Notes: generated by a model from the sequence alone, not told the origin. Positions 1 through 8,189 are shown, numbered from the stretch's first letter. The stretch is 64,000 nt of DNA from Deltaproteobacteria bacterium (GCA_017302795.1 JAFLCB010000008.1:1-64000); one strand, 5' to 3'. Translations and numbers: made by a program.

Positions 1-139
1 CATCGGACTCTTCTTTCTTCATTTGAGTTTTTGTGTGGTAACAAAATTCTCGAACGAGAGAGTCCGTGACTCAATTCTTCAACAGACTTGAGTCCTGGTC
101 CTGTAAACGCTTTTCGTAACTAGCCCACCTTATCAAGAC

Positions 140-817
140 TTGTATCCACAAAAGAGCGAGAAACCGAAAAGTTGGCATGAGGTCGACTACAGTCATTCGA
201 TAGAACAACTCCGTTTGGATCCAACAAATCAAATTTTACGCCGCGCAGCCCTCCGCGCTGCCTCGACATTCGTTGAATTTCATTGCGAACACATTTGCAG
301 TTCGGCAATTGAACAAAAAGAGATATGGGTGTTTACTGCAGCTCAGCAGCTTGTAATGAGCCGAACTAAATTTCTGATCAAGGACGATGGTTCGATCCAG
401 GAGATTCCTAATCATTTTCCTTTGAAGGCTCGAATAAAGTTCGTTTATAAAGCAATGATCTCTGCTCTGCGCCCCGGATTTAGCCTGAAGGTACCAGTCG
501 AGTTTTGGCAAGAACTTGGAGTTTTCTTTTCTGCGAGAAACCGAATCATGCATCCGACGAGGACTTCCGACTCTCATATTTCTGATACTGAAAATTGGAC
601 GATCCTTCGATTACCCGGAATTTTTACGCAACTTTCATGGCAAATTGTGTGCGCGTCAGCAATTGCACATGAACTGGAGTATGCCGCGCGGTCCGACGAA
701 AAAAAATTGGAAGAGGTATTTATGAAGCTTGAGGAGTTTAAAAAAGAGATATTTCTTCACCTAGAAGTAGACTATGGGTATTATCGATCCATTGCAGCGA
801 ATAGAAAAAATCCTTAG
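140..817 (+). CDS. hypothetical protein, possible HEPN-like domain
   Basis: Unrecognised 225-residue soluble protein with no signal peptide or membrane segment. The frame is open only from about position 107, after a TAA, and the only start near the N-terminus is TTG at 140 with no good ribosome binding site, so the N-terminus is uncertain. Residues 131-139 contain R133-N-R-I-M-H138, an R-x4-H arrangement with a polar residue after the arginine, as in HEPN-superfamily ribonucleases. The sequence around it is largely helical and charged, which fits a HEPN bundle. No nucleotidyltransferase or antitoxin partner lies beside it; the next gene is convergent. The HEPN reading is inference from one motif; the open frame itself is well supported. 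Confidence 0.6.
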   Translation: MYPQKSEKPKSWHEVDYSHSIEQLRLDPTNQILRRAALRAASTFVEFHCEHICSSAIEQKEIWVFTAAQQLVMSRTKFLIKDDGSIQEIPNHFPLKARIKFVYKAMISALRPGFSLKVPVEFWQELGVFFSARNRIMHPTRTSDSHISDTENWTILRLPGIFTQLSWQIVCASAIAHELEYAARSDEKKLEEVFMKLEEFKKEIFLHLEVDYGYYRSIAANRKNP

Positions 818-891
818 TTACGAGGAATATTAGTATTCGGAGCATTTTACTAGGCGAATAGCTATTCATTAATTGTTAGGTATGAATCTAT

Positions 892-920
892 TCCGATTGT
901 AAGCATCGGATTCTTTTTTT
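892..920 (+). terminator. Rho-independent terminator, weak stem
   Basis: A 6-bp stem (TCCGAT at 892-897 with ATCGGA at 905-910, 7-nt loop) is followed at once by a T-rich run to 920. It lies about 75 bp after the preceding plus-strand stop and in front of a convergent gene, as expected for a terminator. The stem is short, so efficiency is uncertain. A separate perfect 12-bp palindrome (GAATAGCTATTC) lies just upstream at 856-867. Confidence 0.5.
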
Positions 921-960
921 GGAAACTGCTGAGTACAATGATCCTTGTTCGCATTTTTCA

Positions 961-1530
961 CTATTCTTTAAATCGATACCATTCTTCGTTAACCTTATAG
1001 ATTTCTTTTTCTAAATCGACTTCAAATACTTTCTGGTTTTCATCCTCAACTGCTTGAGTTTCAGGAATTCCTGACGGAGCTGAGAAAGTGGGCTGACCGG
1101 CGTGCCTCACTTTTTCGGATCGAACTTTCTTCATTTTTTCAAAGTCTGATCGAGTCTTTTCGCCGTCCTTAATCTCAAATCCAGAATTCCGATTTTTTAC
1201 GGATAAATGAGCAGTGAATGCCGATACAGCTATATTCTGTCGTCGCTGGGATATCTCTTCTGAAGTTATGCTTGGAATTGGCTTTCCGGGTTCAATTTCT
1301 TGAAGTCTTATAGGTTCATACAATTCTTGAAATTCAGAATAGAAGTCGCTTTTTTCTACGAATCGCAGCAACTCTCGAGACAGACTTTCATCGTCGACCC
1401 AGTTTAGATAGGCTTTGTTGTATGTGAATTCAAAAGATTTTTGACCATTTTTCCAGATTCTTTGAACGCTGTCGTATTTGGCCTGGAGAATGTCGTTAGT
1501 TATGTAGGCGTTAAGTTCTTCTTTGGTCAT
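961..1530 (-). CDS. hypothetical charged soluble protein
   Basis: A 189-residue protein that I do not recognise. It has no signal peptide, membrane segment or cysteine cluster. The N-terminal 100 residues are rich in acidic and aromatic residues and look helical; residues 120-170 are a charged, low-complexity linker (Lys, Arg, Glu, Ser, Pro), followed by a short acidic C-terminal helix. The ATG at 1530 is preceded by an AGGGGA-type ribosome binding site, which supports the start. It is convergent with the gene to its left and lies about 110 bp upstream of the SRAP remnant on the same strand. No function can be offered. Confidence 0.6.
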   Translation of the reverse strand: MTKEELNAYITNDILQAKYDSVQRIWKNGQKSFEFTYNKAYLNWVDDESLSRELLRFVEKSDFYSEFQELYEPIRLQEIEPGKPIPSITSEEISQRRQNIAVSAFTAHLSVKNRNSGFEIKDGEKTRSDFEKMKKVRSEKVRHAGQPTFSAPSGIPETQAVEDENQKVFEVDLEKEIYKVNEEWYRFKE

Positions 1531-1615
1531 TCGTTTTCCCCTGCGAAATCATACTTAGCTCTACAATGATTTTAAAAGTTAAGTTTCCTTTACCGATTTA
1601 CGTATTGTCCAATAT

Positions 1616-1636
1616 GGCGATCGATAAACGATCGCC
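1616..1636. other. perfect 8-bp hairpin between minus-strand genes
   Basis: GGCGATCG at 1616-1623 pairs perfectly with CGATCGCC at 1629-1636 around a 5-nt loop. It begins four bases past the 3' end of the SRAP remnant and upstream of the next minus-strand gene. No T-run follows on either strand, so it is not a canonical terminator; it could still pause transcription or protect an mRNA end. Confidence 0.35.
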
Positions 1637-1639
1637 CCT

Positions 1640-2020
1640 TCACCCAATCCCCAATTTCCCTTTCCACGGCCGGCAGAGCTTTAGCGCCTGATCGGGTGTG
1701 GTGTCTGGTGAAAGCCATTCCTCGATGTCGTCGGGATTTAGGATCACGGGCATTCGGTCGTGGTACTTACTCATCCATTTATTTGGCTCACATGTGAGCA
1801 TAGTTGACGCTTTGACCTTTTTTTCTTTGTACGTTTGCTCTCCATATATTCCAGCTATCGACATGACTTTTCGCTCAGGGTCTATGATGCCAGTGAATTC
1901 GGCTTCGATCGATTCTCTGGCGAGCGGGCTTGGGCTCGTCACGAGTGGCCTTCGCTCTTGTCCCCGACGTTGGTCGAAACCAGTTGCCTCTTCAAAGCTA
2001 GGTTTACAAGCTAAATTCAC
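1640..2020 (-). pseudogene. C-terminal remnant of a SRAP (YedK/HMCES-like) protein
   Basis: The last ~85 residues match the C-terminal part of SRAP-domain proteins, which cross-link to abasic sites in single-stranded DNA: an SIAGIYGE-like strand, then a T-x2-P-N segment, the HDRMPVIL motif and a W-L segment. Family members are usually about 200-230 residues and need Cys2 directly after the initiator Met; this frame has only 126 residues and no such N-terminus. The first residues are encoded by short tandem repeats (1991-2033), and a plus-strand gene starts at 2080, so there is no room for the missing part. I read it as a 5'-truncated, probably inactive copy. A genuinely short variant is less likely because the catalytic Cys is absent. 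Confidence 0.55.
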
Positions 2021-2033
2021 AAGCTAGATTCAC
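1991..2033. repeat. 13-bp tandem repeat, about three copies
   Basis: Three imperfect units of 12-13 bp sharing the core CAAGCTA (1991-2002, 2003-2015, 2016-2028) and a 5-base partial fourth unit. The block sits exactly at the broken 5' end of the SRAP remnant and 46 bp before the next plus-strand gene, so it may mark the deletion or recombination point. Confidence 0.6.
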
Positions 2034-2079
2034 GCCAATTACTTACCGAAATATGGAAAAGTGCCGAAGAGAGAAATGA

Positions 2080-3660
2080 ATGTTGCGACTTCGGCGGTCG
2101 GTGGTTTATTGCAGCTTAGTTTTTTGTGTATCGGTCGGTTCGACTGAAGCGATGGCTGATGATCCCCCGGGAAAATATTTATTCGGGCACGACTTTGAGC
2201 TAAGCTCTCAACACTTGGCCAATATTGTCCCGCACTTCGACTTGCAGCGGCTGGAGTCCCGCTTTCGGGCAGAACCAGATCTCTGGAAACAGGTCATGAC
2301 AGAGAAAATTCTGGATGAATACATCACTTACCCAAATTCTCTCGAGACGATTCCCAGTGAGCTTCGGGCGCGCCTGACCAAGGATCTAAATCTAAGTTTG
2401 AATCTCATAAATCACGAAGCTCTTCCGATTCAGGTACCCAAAATTGTGTCGTCGCCACAGTACGTGCTGCCGAAGGCCGAATCTACAGGGGTAAAGGTAC
2501 GAGAACAGGGATTAGCCAAAGCCGAACCGACAGCGGTGCCGACCAAGCGTGCTCTTGAAACTCGTGCCAATGGCTTATTGGTGCCGATTGGTTCTGACTG
2601 GCAAGAGTTAGCAAGGCGCTGGCGAGACCTCCCGATCGAAGAAAAGCGTGAAGTGGCAAGATTCGACCGACTGCCCAATCGTGTCATCGCCGACATAATT
2701 GAAACGAAAATTCAGGTGCCGGTGAAGTCAACGACACAGTTGGAGGCCTATCTTCAGCCAAAAGCGGATGCGCCGGAATGGATGTCGAGGGTGACCTATT
2801 CTCTGGATGGTCGAGACCGAGAGTCGTCGCCCGGAGCTCGTCAAAGCGTAGAGATCGCGCTACGTTCTCCAGTGTCTAGCAAAGAAGATTTTTTTCGTCA
2901 CCTGGACGAAGTAGCAAAGACGACAGGGCTCAAAACGGAACTCGATTCACCGCAGTTGATGAAACGTAGCAGTGCGGCGACGCACATACATTTTTCGGTG
3001 AGCGACCTAGACGAGAAGCCGATGGAAAAGGTGATGCATGCTTGGCGGCGCCTGGTCATGGTTCGCCTGCTGGATGCTGGCGAACAATACGACAGTGTTC
3101 TTGAAGAGCCGATCGGCATTCGAGGCAAATGGCTGCAAAATATTTATGATCTCGATCTGAACCGACATCACAGTCTTGTGCGCAAAGTAAATTGGAATCA
3201 CTATGAACTAAAGGAACATGCGGGAAATGTGAAAGAGGAACTATCAGAAGTTCTGGATCTGCTGGCGATTGATGAAAAACAGGCAATCCAAAAAATGGCG
3301 CAAGAAGTGGCCCGCACCACGGCGCGAAACCCGTCAATCTTGGCGCGAATCAAGCGAATTAATCCGCATGTTTTGCAAGATTTTCGCGAGCTAGTTTCTC
3401 GAGATGAGTTCGAAAACGGTATCGAACAACTGCTACGAAGCAGGCTTGTGTCAGACCCCACGATAATTCCGTTTCTTCGCTATGCCGACAGACCTCCATC
3501 TGAGGAAGTATGGTCCGTTTTCGAACGTTTGCTTCGCAATCCGCCGAGTGCCGTTGTGGCCCATGGGGTTGATTATGTCGTTTTCAATTGGAACCTATAC
3601 CCGGCGCACCCGATTGCCGACAAATATTTAAGGTTTTTTTTGGCGCATCCCGAGAAGTAG
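2080..3660 (+). CDS. exported protein with amidoligase-like motif pattern
   Basis: Protein of 526 residues with a signal peptide (basic start, hydrophobic core, likely cleavage near Ala25-Met-Ala). Three motifs are spaced as in the amidoligase (ATP-dependent carboxylate-amine ligase-like) family: an F-E-L-S near residue 40, V-E-I-A-L-R-S-P at 257-264, and T-H-I-H-F-S-V at 301-307, where the family has E-x-E, V-E-x-x-x-P and H-V-H. Residues 380-526 look like helical repeats. ATG at 2080 follows an AAGAGAG ribosome binding site. The stop is a single TAG at 3658-3660; the frame then stays open through six codons into the following 329-residue reading frame, which continues the helical repeats, so both may once have been one ~860-residue protein. 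The amidoligase link is a motif-level inference. Confidence 0.65.
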   Translation: MLRLRRSVVYCSLVFCVSVGSTEAMADDPPGKYLFGHDFELSSQHLANIVPHFDLQRLESRFRAEPDLWKQVMTEKILDEYITYPNSLETIPSELRARLTKDLNLSLNLINHEALPIQVPKIVSSPQYVLPKAESTGVKVREQGLAKAEPTAVPTKRALETRANGLLVPIGSDWQELARRWRDLPIEEKREVARFDRLPNRVIADIIETKIQVPVKSTTQLEAYLQPKADAPEWMSRVTYSLDGRDRESSPGARQSVEIALRSPVSSKEDFFRHLDEVAKTTGLKTELDSPQLMKRSSAATHIHFSVSDLDEKPMEKVMHAWRRLVMVRLLDAGEQYDSVLEEPIGIRGKWLQNIYDLDLNRHHSLVRKVNWNHYELKEHAGNVKEELSEVLDLLAIDEKQAIQKMAQEVARTTARNPSILARIKRINPHVLQDFRELVSRDEFENGIEQLLRSRLVSDPTIIPFLRYADRPPSEEVWSVFERLLRNPPSAVVAHGVDYVVFNWNLYPAHPIADKYLRFFLAHPEK

Positions 3661-3678
3661 AGCTTTAGAACCGTAACG

Positions 3679-4668
3679 ATGCTGAAAAAGTTAGATAAAC
3701 TGTCGCCGCAAGTAAAAAAACAAATAGTCTTGAGTCAGGTGGCAGCAGTTGAGAATTCTGAACTCGTCAGTTCCGCGAAAAACGCGTCATTGGTACTTCG
3801 TGAAATTGCCTACAGTTTTCGGGATGGAAATTCGAAAGATAAAGAAACGGTCGGTGTCGTTCGAAAATCGATAGAAAGCGTACTTCGACGACGAGAAAAG
3901 TTGGATGACCATGACCTCGTTTCTCTGCACGCAGGGGCTTTAAGTCTCAATCCCGATCACGTCGTACCACAGTCGGACCAACCAGTTTTTCGCCGATTGA
4001 TCCTCGATCAATCCCCTCAGGTACGGGGCGACGCGATGTTCGTGGTTGAAAAGGCTATGGCGCACGAGCTTAAATTTGCCAGTTTCGATGACCCAAGAAT
4101 GAAACGGTACCATCGAACGACCATGGTCGAAGAGGCAGATCTTATCGCAGAAAGTCGGATGCCAGAGGCTGTTAGTTTAGCAACCAAATTCAGAAGTCAT
4201 AGCGGCACGATCCTCTTTCGATTTGCAGATCTTCATTCGATTCCCGGTTTCACAGATGAGGCCATTGAATTGCTGTTAGAAACAGATTTAAATAAACTAA
4301 AACGCCGCCTAGGAGACGAAGGTTTTGAACCACTGCTTCGTCCAAAAACTTTGGCGGCATTTGAAAAACTGGCCGACGCGGTTGAATCGTCGAAGCGTAT
4401 TGATTTAAAGGATCTGTTTTTAAAAATAGCGCCCGATTCGGTCGAGACCGTTTTGAAGGGAAGCGGAGAATGGAGTCCCGCATTTGAACAACGAATTCAG
4501 GCCCGAATCAGCCGGTTACGACCAGCCGAGGCTGTGCCAACAGCCGTCGCGCAAATGGGTAAAGGACTAGATTCTCTTGCTCCGGCAACAAGCCGTGCGT
4601 CCGACAGCGCAGGCGTAACAATGTGCCCTGACTTTTGGGCGAAACTGAAAAAACATCGCCGCATGTAG
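3679..4668 (+). CDS. helical-repeat protein, in frame with the preceding gene
   Basis: A 329-residue reading frame whose ATG is exactly six sense codons after the TAG of the preceding gene, in the same frame. It has no signal peptide of its own although the upstream half is exported, and no ribosome binding site precedes the ATG, which argues it was originally the C-terminal half of that gene. Content is helical and HEAT/ARM-like (for example around residues 90-140, with a V-R-G-D-A segment typical of such repeats). The C-terminus is basic, with one Cys about 14 residues from the end. It is either a second cistron translated by reinitiation, or a fragment of a gene broken by one nonsense mutation. 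Function unknown. Confidence 0.55.
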   Translation: MLKKLDKLSPQVKKQIVLSQVAAVENSELVSSAKNASLVLREIAYSFRDGNSKDKETVGVVRKSIESVLRRREKLDDHDLVSLHAGALSLNPDHVVPQSDQPVFRRLILDQSPQVRGDAMFVVEKAMAHELKFASFDDPRMKRYHRTTMVEEADLIAESRMPEAVSLATKFRSHSGTILFRFADLHSIPGFTDEAIELLLETDLNKLKRRLGDEGFEPLLRPKTLAAFEKLADAVESSKRIDLKDLFLKIAPDSVETVLKGSGEWSPAFEQRIQARISRLRPAEAVPTAVAQMGKGLDSLAPATSRASDSAGVTMCPDFWAKLKKHRRM

Positions 4669-5259
4669 GTGAAGTGAATTGTGGCTGAAGCCCACGGGGA
4701 CAAGTATTGCGAGGAGTCGCTACGCCCGATTTTTTTTCGCGTGCCGCAACGGGGAACGCAAAACGGCCCCGGTCGAATAAGCGAAGCTATCAATCAAATC
4801 AGCGACCATGATCGCAGTGGTTGGTGAATAGTATGAAATGCGCACTACTTAAAATCTTAATCATTTTTTTGTTGCAAGAAGTAAAGTACTCATTCCATTT
4901 CATATTCGATGATCCATGAATATCAATAGTCTTCCGACATTCTTCAAGGCATGGGCGATATTTTATTTTTGACCACTGCACATTCGGGAACTGCCCCATG
5001 ACAACTGACATCCAAACATTCCTCGCCGGCCCGAGAAAAATTTAAACCAAAAGAAAAAATTAGAACTAATAATATTCTCATTTATCGATGATCCTCACAT
5101 CTTCTGAGACGGTCAAGAAAGCAACAGGCCCCAATTAATAACGGCCGGCCCCCGGTTATCTTCAATACGAGGATTGAGGACCAATTCTGCGTGCCGAGAA
5201 CTTTCCAGAGCTTGCCATTAGCAGAATCCGATTTCCATCCGATGGGTTCTTCGGTGCGC
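4669..5259. other. 591-bp gap between convergent genes
   Basis: I see no supportable gene. A 70-codon frame on the minus strand (4799-5011) has no recognisable features. A GC-rich imperfect inverted repeat lies near 5138-5160. No canonical terminator (stem plus T-run) was found for either flanking gene. Confidence 0.5.
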
Positions 5260-6156
5260 TCATTTCCGAAGTGCCTTCGACGTCTCAAATCCTTTTATAA
5301 GACTGGCTTCCACAGTTTGATAGCGGCAAGGAAGCCGTTCATTTTTTCGGCGGACCGAAAAAATTTTGTCGCTGACCTTCACCTTTAAATTGATGAGCAG
5401 CAGAGAGTCCCTTTTCTGAGAGTTCCGGTAAGCTCCCTCGGGCAAAACGGTGAAGCCTAGTCCCTCTGCTACTGGATCAAGAATTCGACTGATTTGATTA
5501 ACAAATACTCGGCCATTGATTTCGTTCATTGAGACAAACTCTTTTGCAAAATTGGCGCCCAAAAGCCGTTCTCCTAATAAAAATCCATCGGGATGATTAA
5601 CAAAACCAAGGCGTTTCAGATCAGCAAAGGTCCGAATTTTCTTTTTCCTGGGTACGATCAGCAGAAGCTGCTCCTCAGAAAAGTTTGTCGCCTCCAGCAG
5701 CGCTTCATCTGGCTTTTGGGACATAAAACCCATATCAATTTGTCGATTGAGAAGAAGAGACGGAATCGAAGCATTTGGTGAAACAGTCAGTGAAACTTTA
5801 AGGCCAGGATGAGATTTGGCTAATTCTAGCAGAACATCAAACAGCCGAAGACCGAAACTTCCGGGACTCGCGTATCGACATTCGCCGACATAAGGATCAT
5901 CAGTTCCAATATCGACCTTAACGGCTTCGTATTCATGAAAAAGCTTTTTACTATATTCGACGAGAAGTCGTCCGCTCTCGGTGATGGTAAAACTTTTTCC
6001 CGTTCTTTGAATAAGTTCAGTTTGAAAGTGCGCTTCTAGCTTTTTTATGTGCTGCGAAACGCCAGGCTGAGTCATGTGCAGCCGAAGTGCCGTTCTTGTA
6101 AAATGGCCGGTTTCGATAAGAGTTAAAAAGGTTCGTAAGAAGTCTGGATTTATCAT
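5260..6156 (-). CDS. LysR-family transcriptional regulator
   Basis: A 298-residue LysR-type regulator of normal family length. Residues 1-60 form the winged helix-turn-helix (FLRTF near the start, then T-Q-P-G-V-S-Q-H-I-K-K-L-E in the recognition helix); residues ~90-290 form the co-inducer-binding domain. It is transcribed divergently from the exported NTF2-like gene at 6245, the classic LysR layout in which the regulator controls the adjacent divergent gene and itself. The 88-bp intergenic space carries a perfect inverted repeat of the right size for a LysR box. Effector unknown. The family assignment is secure. Confidence 0.92.
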   Translation of the reverse strand: MINPDFLRTFLTLIETGHFTRTALRLHMTQPGVSQHIKKLEAHFQTELIQRTGKSFTITESGRLLVEYSKKLFHEYEAVKVDIGTDDPYVGECRYASPGSFGLRLFDVLLELAKSHPGLKVSLTVSPNASIPSLLLNRQIDMGFMSQKPDEALLEATNFSEEQLLLIVPRKKKIRTFADLKRLGFVNHPDGFLLGERLLGANFAKEFVSMNEINGRVFVNQISRILDPVAEGLGFTVLPEGAYRNSQKRDSLLLINLKVKVSDKIFSVRRKNERLPCRYQTVEASLIKGFETSKALRK

Positions 6157-6163
6157 AACGAGT

Positions 6164-6192
6164 AATTATCAATATCAGAATTTTTGATAATT
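6164..6192. promoter_or_regulatory. perfect 9-bp palindromic LysR-type operator
   Basis: AATTATCAA (6164-6172) and its exact reverse complement TTGATAATT (6184-6192) are separated by 11 bp. A T-N11-A core within a dyad is the known LysR binding signature. The site is 8 bp upstream of the regulator start and 52 bp upstream of the divergent gene. The right half contains TTGATA, which could serve as a -35 for the rightward gene, so a bound regulator would sit on its promoter. Confidence 0.62.
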
Positions 6193-6244
6193 TCAAGTTT
6201 GTTCTTATTACGGGTAATTCTCCGGCTCACAAGGGGGATTTCAA

Positions 6245-6886
6245 ATGAATACCAGGATTTTTAAGAGAAGTATTTTGCTCGCTGCTACTTTATTTGCCAC
6301 CATCACTTCGACAGTCACCTGGGCTCAGCCGACCGATACCGAGGTGACCGATTTCGCGTTACATTGGTTCAAAAGTTTTGATCAGAATGCACCGGTTCAG
6401 GACTTCCTAAATAAAATTGAAGCGAACGACTTGGAAATGACATTTCCAGAAAAAACTCTGCGGTCACATCAGGAGTTTCAAGAATGGTATTCCGGTGTCC
6501 AGCGCGATGTGCGCCAAGCCGAGCATTTGATCCAATCGGTCGTTATAAATAAAAAAAGCAAAGATGAAATCTGGGCGACCGTGCGAGTTGTTTGGAATGC
6601 CGAGAAGTTTAATGGCGAAAAAGTCGAGTTTCACGCCCGTCAAAAATGGACGCTCACTTTTCGAGATGCAACTTTAAGAATTAAAAATTATTTTGTTGAA
6701 GAGGACCTGCCGCAACGAAATGAACCGCAAGTTCTATTCTCTGTAAAATCCGCACTGGATTCAGAACTCGTTTGTACTTGTCATGGAGGTCCTGGTGGCT
6801 ATCCCTATCGATGTCCGCCAGTGAAAAAGACATGCTATGGGGGGCCTGGCTATTACCCGTATGACTGCATGGTATGTCCAGAATAG
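6245..6886 (+). CDS. exported NTF2/SnoaL-like protein with Cys-rich tail
   Basis: A 213-residue protein with a clear signal peptide (cleavage near T-W-A-Q, residue ~28). Residues ~32-150 resemble the NTF2/SnoaL-like fold: an N-terminal helix with A-L-H-W-F-K, a middle with a W-Y-x-G-V helix, and C-terminal strands (W-A-T-V-R-V-V-W, then H-A-R-Q-K-W-T-L-T-F). The last ~40 residues are unusual: two copies of a C-[HY]-G-G-P-G-[GY]-Y-P-Y-x-C unit with extra cysteines, seven Cys in all. ATG at 6245 follows an AGGGGG ribosome binding site. It faces the LysR gene across a perfect operator and is probably its target. The tail could bind metal or form disulfides in the periplasm; this is inference. 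Confidence 0.8.
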   Translation: MNTRIFKRSILLAATLFATITSTVTWAQPTDTEVTDFALHWFKSFDQNAPVQDFLNKIEANDLEMTFPEKTLRSHQEFQEWYSGVQRDVRQAEHLIQSVVINKKSKDEIWATVRVVWNAEKFNGEKVEFHARQKWTLTFRDATLRIKNYFVEEDLPQRNEPQVLFSVKSALDSELVCTCHGGPGGYPYRCPPVKKTCYGGPGYYPYDCMVCPE

Positions 6887-7038
6887 ACAAGACAAAGGCA
6901 ACATCGGGACCCAGGACCCTTGAGGTTAAAAGTCGCTGCTGTCTTAAATATAATTTTGACGAGTTTGTGGACCCTCAGCACTTTTTTTCGCAATGAATCA
7001 CACATCCAATCGACATCAAATTAAAGAGGGAGATACTT

Positions 7039-7497
7039 GTGAAAATTTTAATGGCAGTCATGGGCCTATTGGTCGCATCTCAAAGTTACGCTTCTGACTA
7101 TGGCGACAAACAATGCAAAATCGTTTTGGTAGTCGCTGAAAATGTCATCACTGGCGGATCGGGCAGTTTTTACGAAGCTAAAGTCGCCGTCAGTAAAGAT
7201 CTTCTCTCGCAGCAATACCAAGGTGCCTTTGTCCGGCTTCAATACAACGGCAATGGTCCCGCTAACGACGGGGCGGGGCCTGCGCAGCCGATTTCAAGCG
7301 AAGACAGCGGTCGCTATGTGACCTACTTGTTCAAGTTGCCTTTCGGTGCAGCCTACCGCAGTGACACTTTAAGGTTGATTCCGTATATTTCTAACGGCAT
7401 CGACCGGCTTTTTGATAACAATTTTGGTGAAGGCGAAGTTTTGCTTGAGCGAGCAAGTAACTGGCGCTTCAATCAAGGTAGTTGCGCTCTCAATTGA
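7039..7497 (+). CDS. small exported protein, unknown
   Basis: A 152-residue exported protein: signal peptide M-K-I-L...A-S-Q-S-Y-A, cleaved near residue 18. The mature part looks all-beta, with alternating hydrophobic residues, a glycine-rich loop near residue 70 and two cysteines (one just after cleavage, one near the C-terminus) that could form a disulfide. GTG start at 7039, preceded by a GAGGGAG ribosome binding site. It is a single-gene unit between two other small exported proteins. No family recognised. Confidence 0.75.
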   Translation: MKILMAVMGLLVASQSYASDYGDKQCKIVLVVAENVITGGSGSFYEAKVAVSKDLLSQQYQGAFVRLQYNGNGPANDGAGPAQPISSEDSGRYVTYLFKLPFGAAYRSDTLRLIPYISNGIDRLFDNNFGEGEVLLERASNWRFNQGSCALN

Positions 7498-7670
7498 TTC
7501 GGAAGATTCACGTGACTTGCGGGCTTTACGGCTCCATACACGCTGAAGTTTTGGCTCTCATGAGGCAGGCGAAGGCCGTTTCTGAATCAGGCAATCTCTT
7601 CCCTGGCGCAGAATAAGCAGCGTGTGCGACATTATCCAAGTTTCAGTGAGCAACGGTTGGAGAACAAGAG

Positions 7671-8189
7671 ATGAGAAAAATAATTTTTGCATTTAGTTTT
7701 GTGTTGGCTGTCAACGCTGCGCAGGCCACGGATTCAAAATACGATCCCTATCTTTTGGCGACCGAACAGAAATCGGAGTATACGAACTATTTAAAAAGTT
7801 TGTTTGATCAAGCTGAGTCCGTACCTGTTGACAAGGCATTGTCCAGGCCGAATCTCAAAAAAGGCTTACCAGGCTATAACTTCCGTTCTGAAATTAATCG
7901 ACAAGCGAAATCGAGCGGTGTCAATTTTGCGGGTGAGTGGACCTTAGTTGTGGTTGGTTGTGGCACTGGTTGCGCTAAATACTTTCTCGTGCACTCAAAA
8001 ACAGGAAAAGTGATAGATCCGGATTTGATGTCTACGAATGGAATTCCTTTGTTTGTGAAAGATAAAAACATTTTGGTAACCCAGGGTTCTGTTGAGGCTC
8101 CAACGCTCGATGAGGCCAAGAAAGGAGCATGGGGTGGGCCGAAAGCCTGGCGATGGAATGGAAAGAGCTTCAAAGAGATTGCACTCTAG
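7671..8189 (+). CDS. exported protein with conserved G-C-G-T-G-C motif
   Basis: A 172-residue exported protein (signal peptide ends near A-A-Q-A, residue 19). Around residues 83-115 it has an N-F-A-G-E-W-T segment followed by V-G-C-G-T-G-C and then a strand ending in T-G-K-V. From memory, this pattern occurs in a widespread family of uncharacterised periplasmic proteins; the paired cysteines probably form a disulfide or bind metal. The ATG is preceded by a GGAG-containing leader. It stands alone and no function is known. Confidence 0.75.
   Translation: MRKIIFAFSFVLAVNAAQATDSKYDPYLLATEQKSEYTNYLKSLFDQAESVPVDKALSRPNLKKGLPGYNFRSEINRQAKSSGVNFAGEWTLVVVGCGTGCAKYFLVHSKTGKVIDPDLMSTNGIPLFVKDKNILVTQGSVEAPTLDEAKKGAWGGPKAWRWNGKSFKEIAL

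Noticed and set aside
209-223. Flavinylation site in the UnbU-like domain at T-D-P
   Set aside because: Residue-level (protein positions 209-223): the T-D-P motif is a conserved family motif, but covalent FMN needs an S/T-G-A-T motif, which I did not see.
1786-1799. Perfect 14-bp palindrome (GCTCACATGTGAGC)
   Set aside because: It lies inside the conserved part of the SRAP remnant and away from any promoter, so an operator role is unlikely.
4799-5011. 70-codon minus-strand frame in the gap after the helical-repeat gene
   Set aside because: No motif, no signal peptide and no ribosome binding site; it is probably chance.
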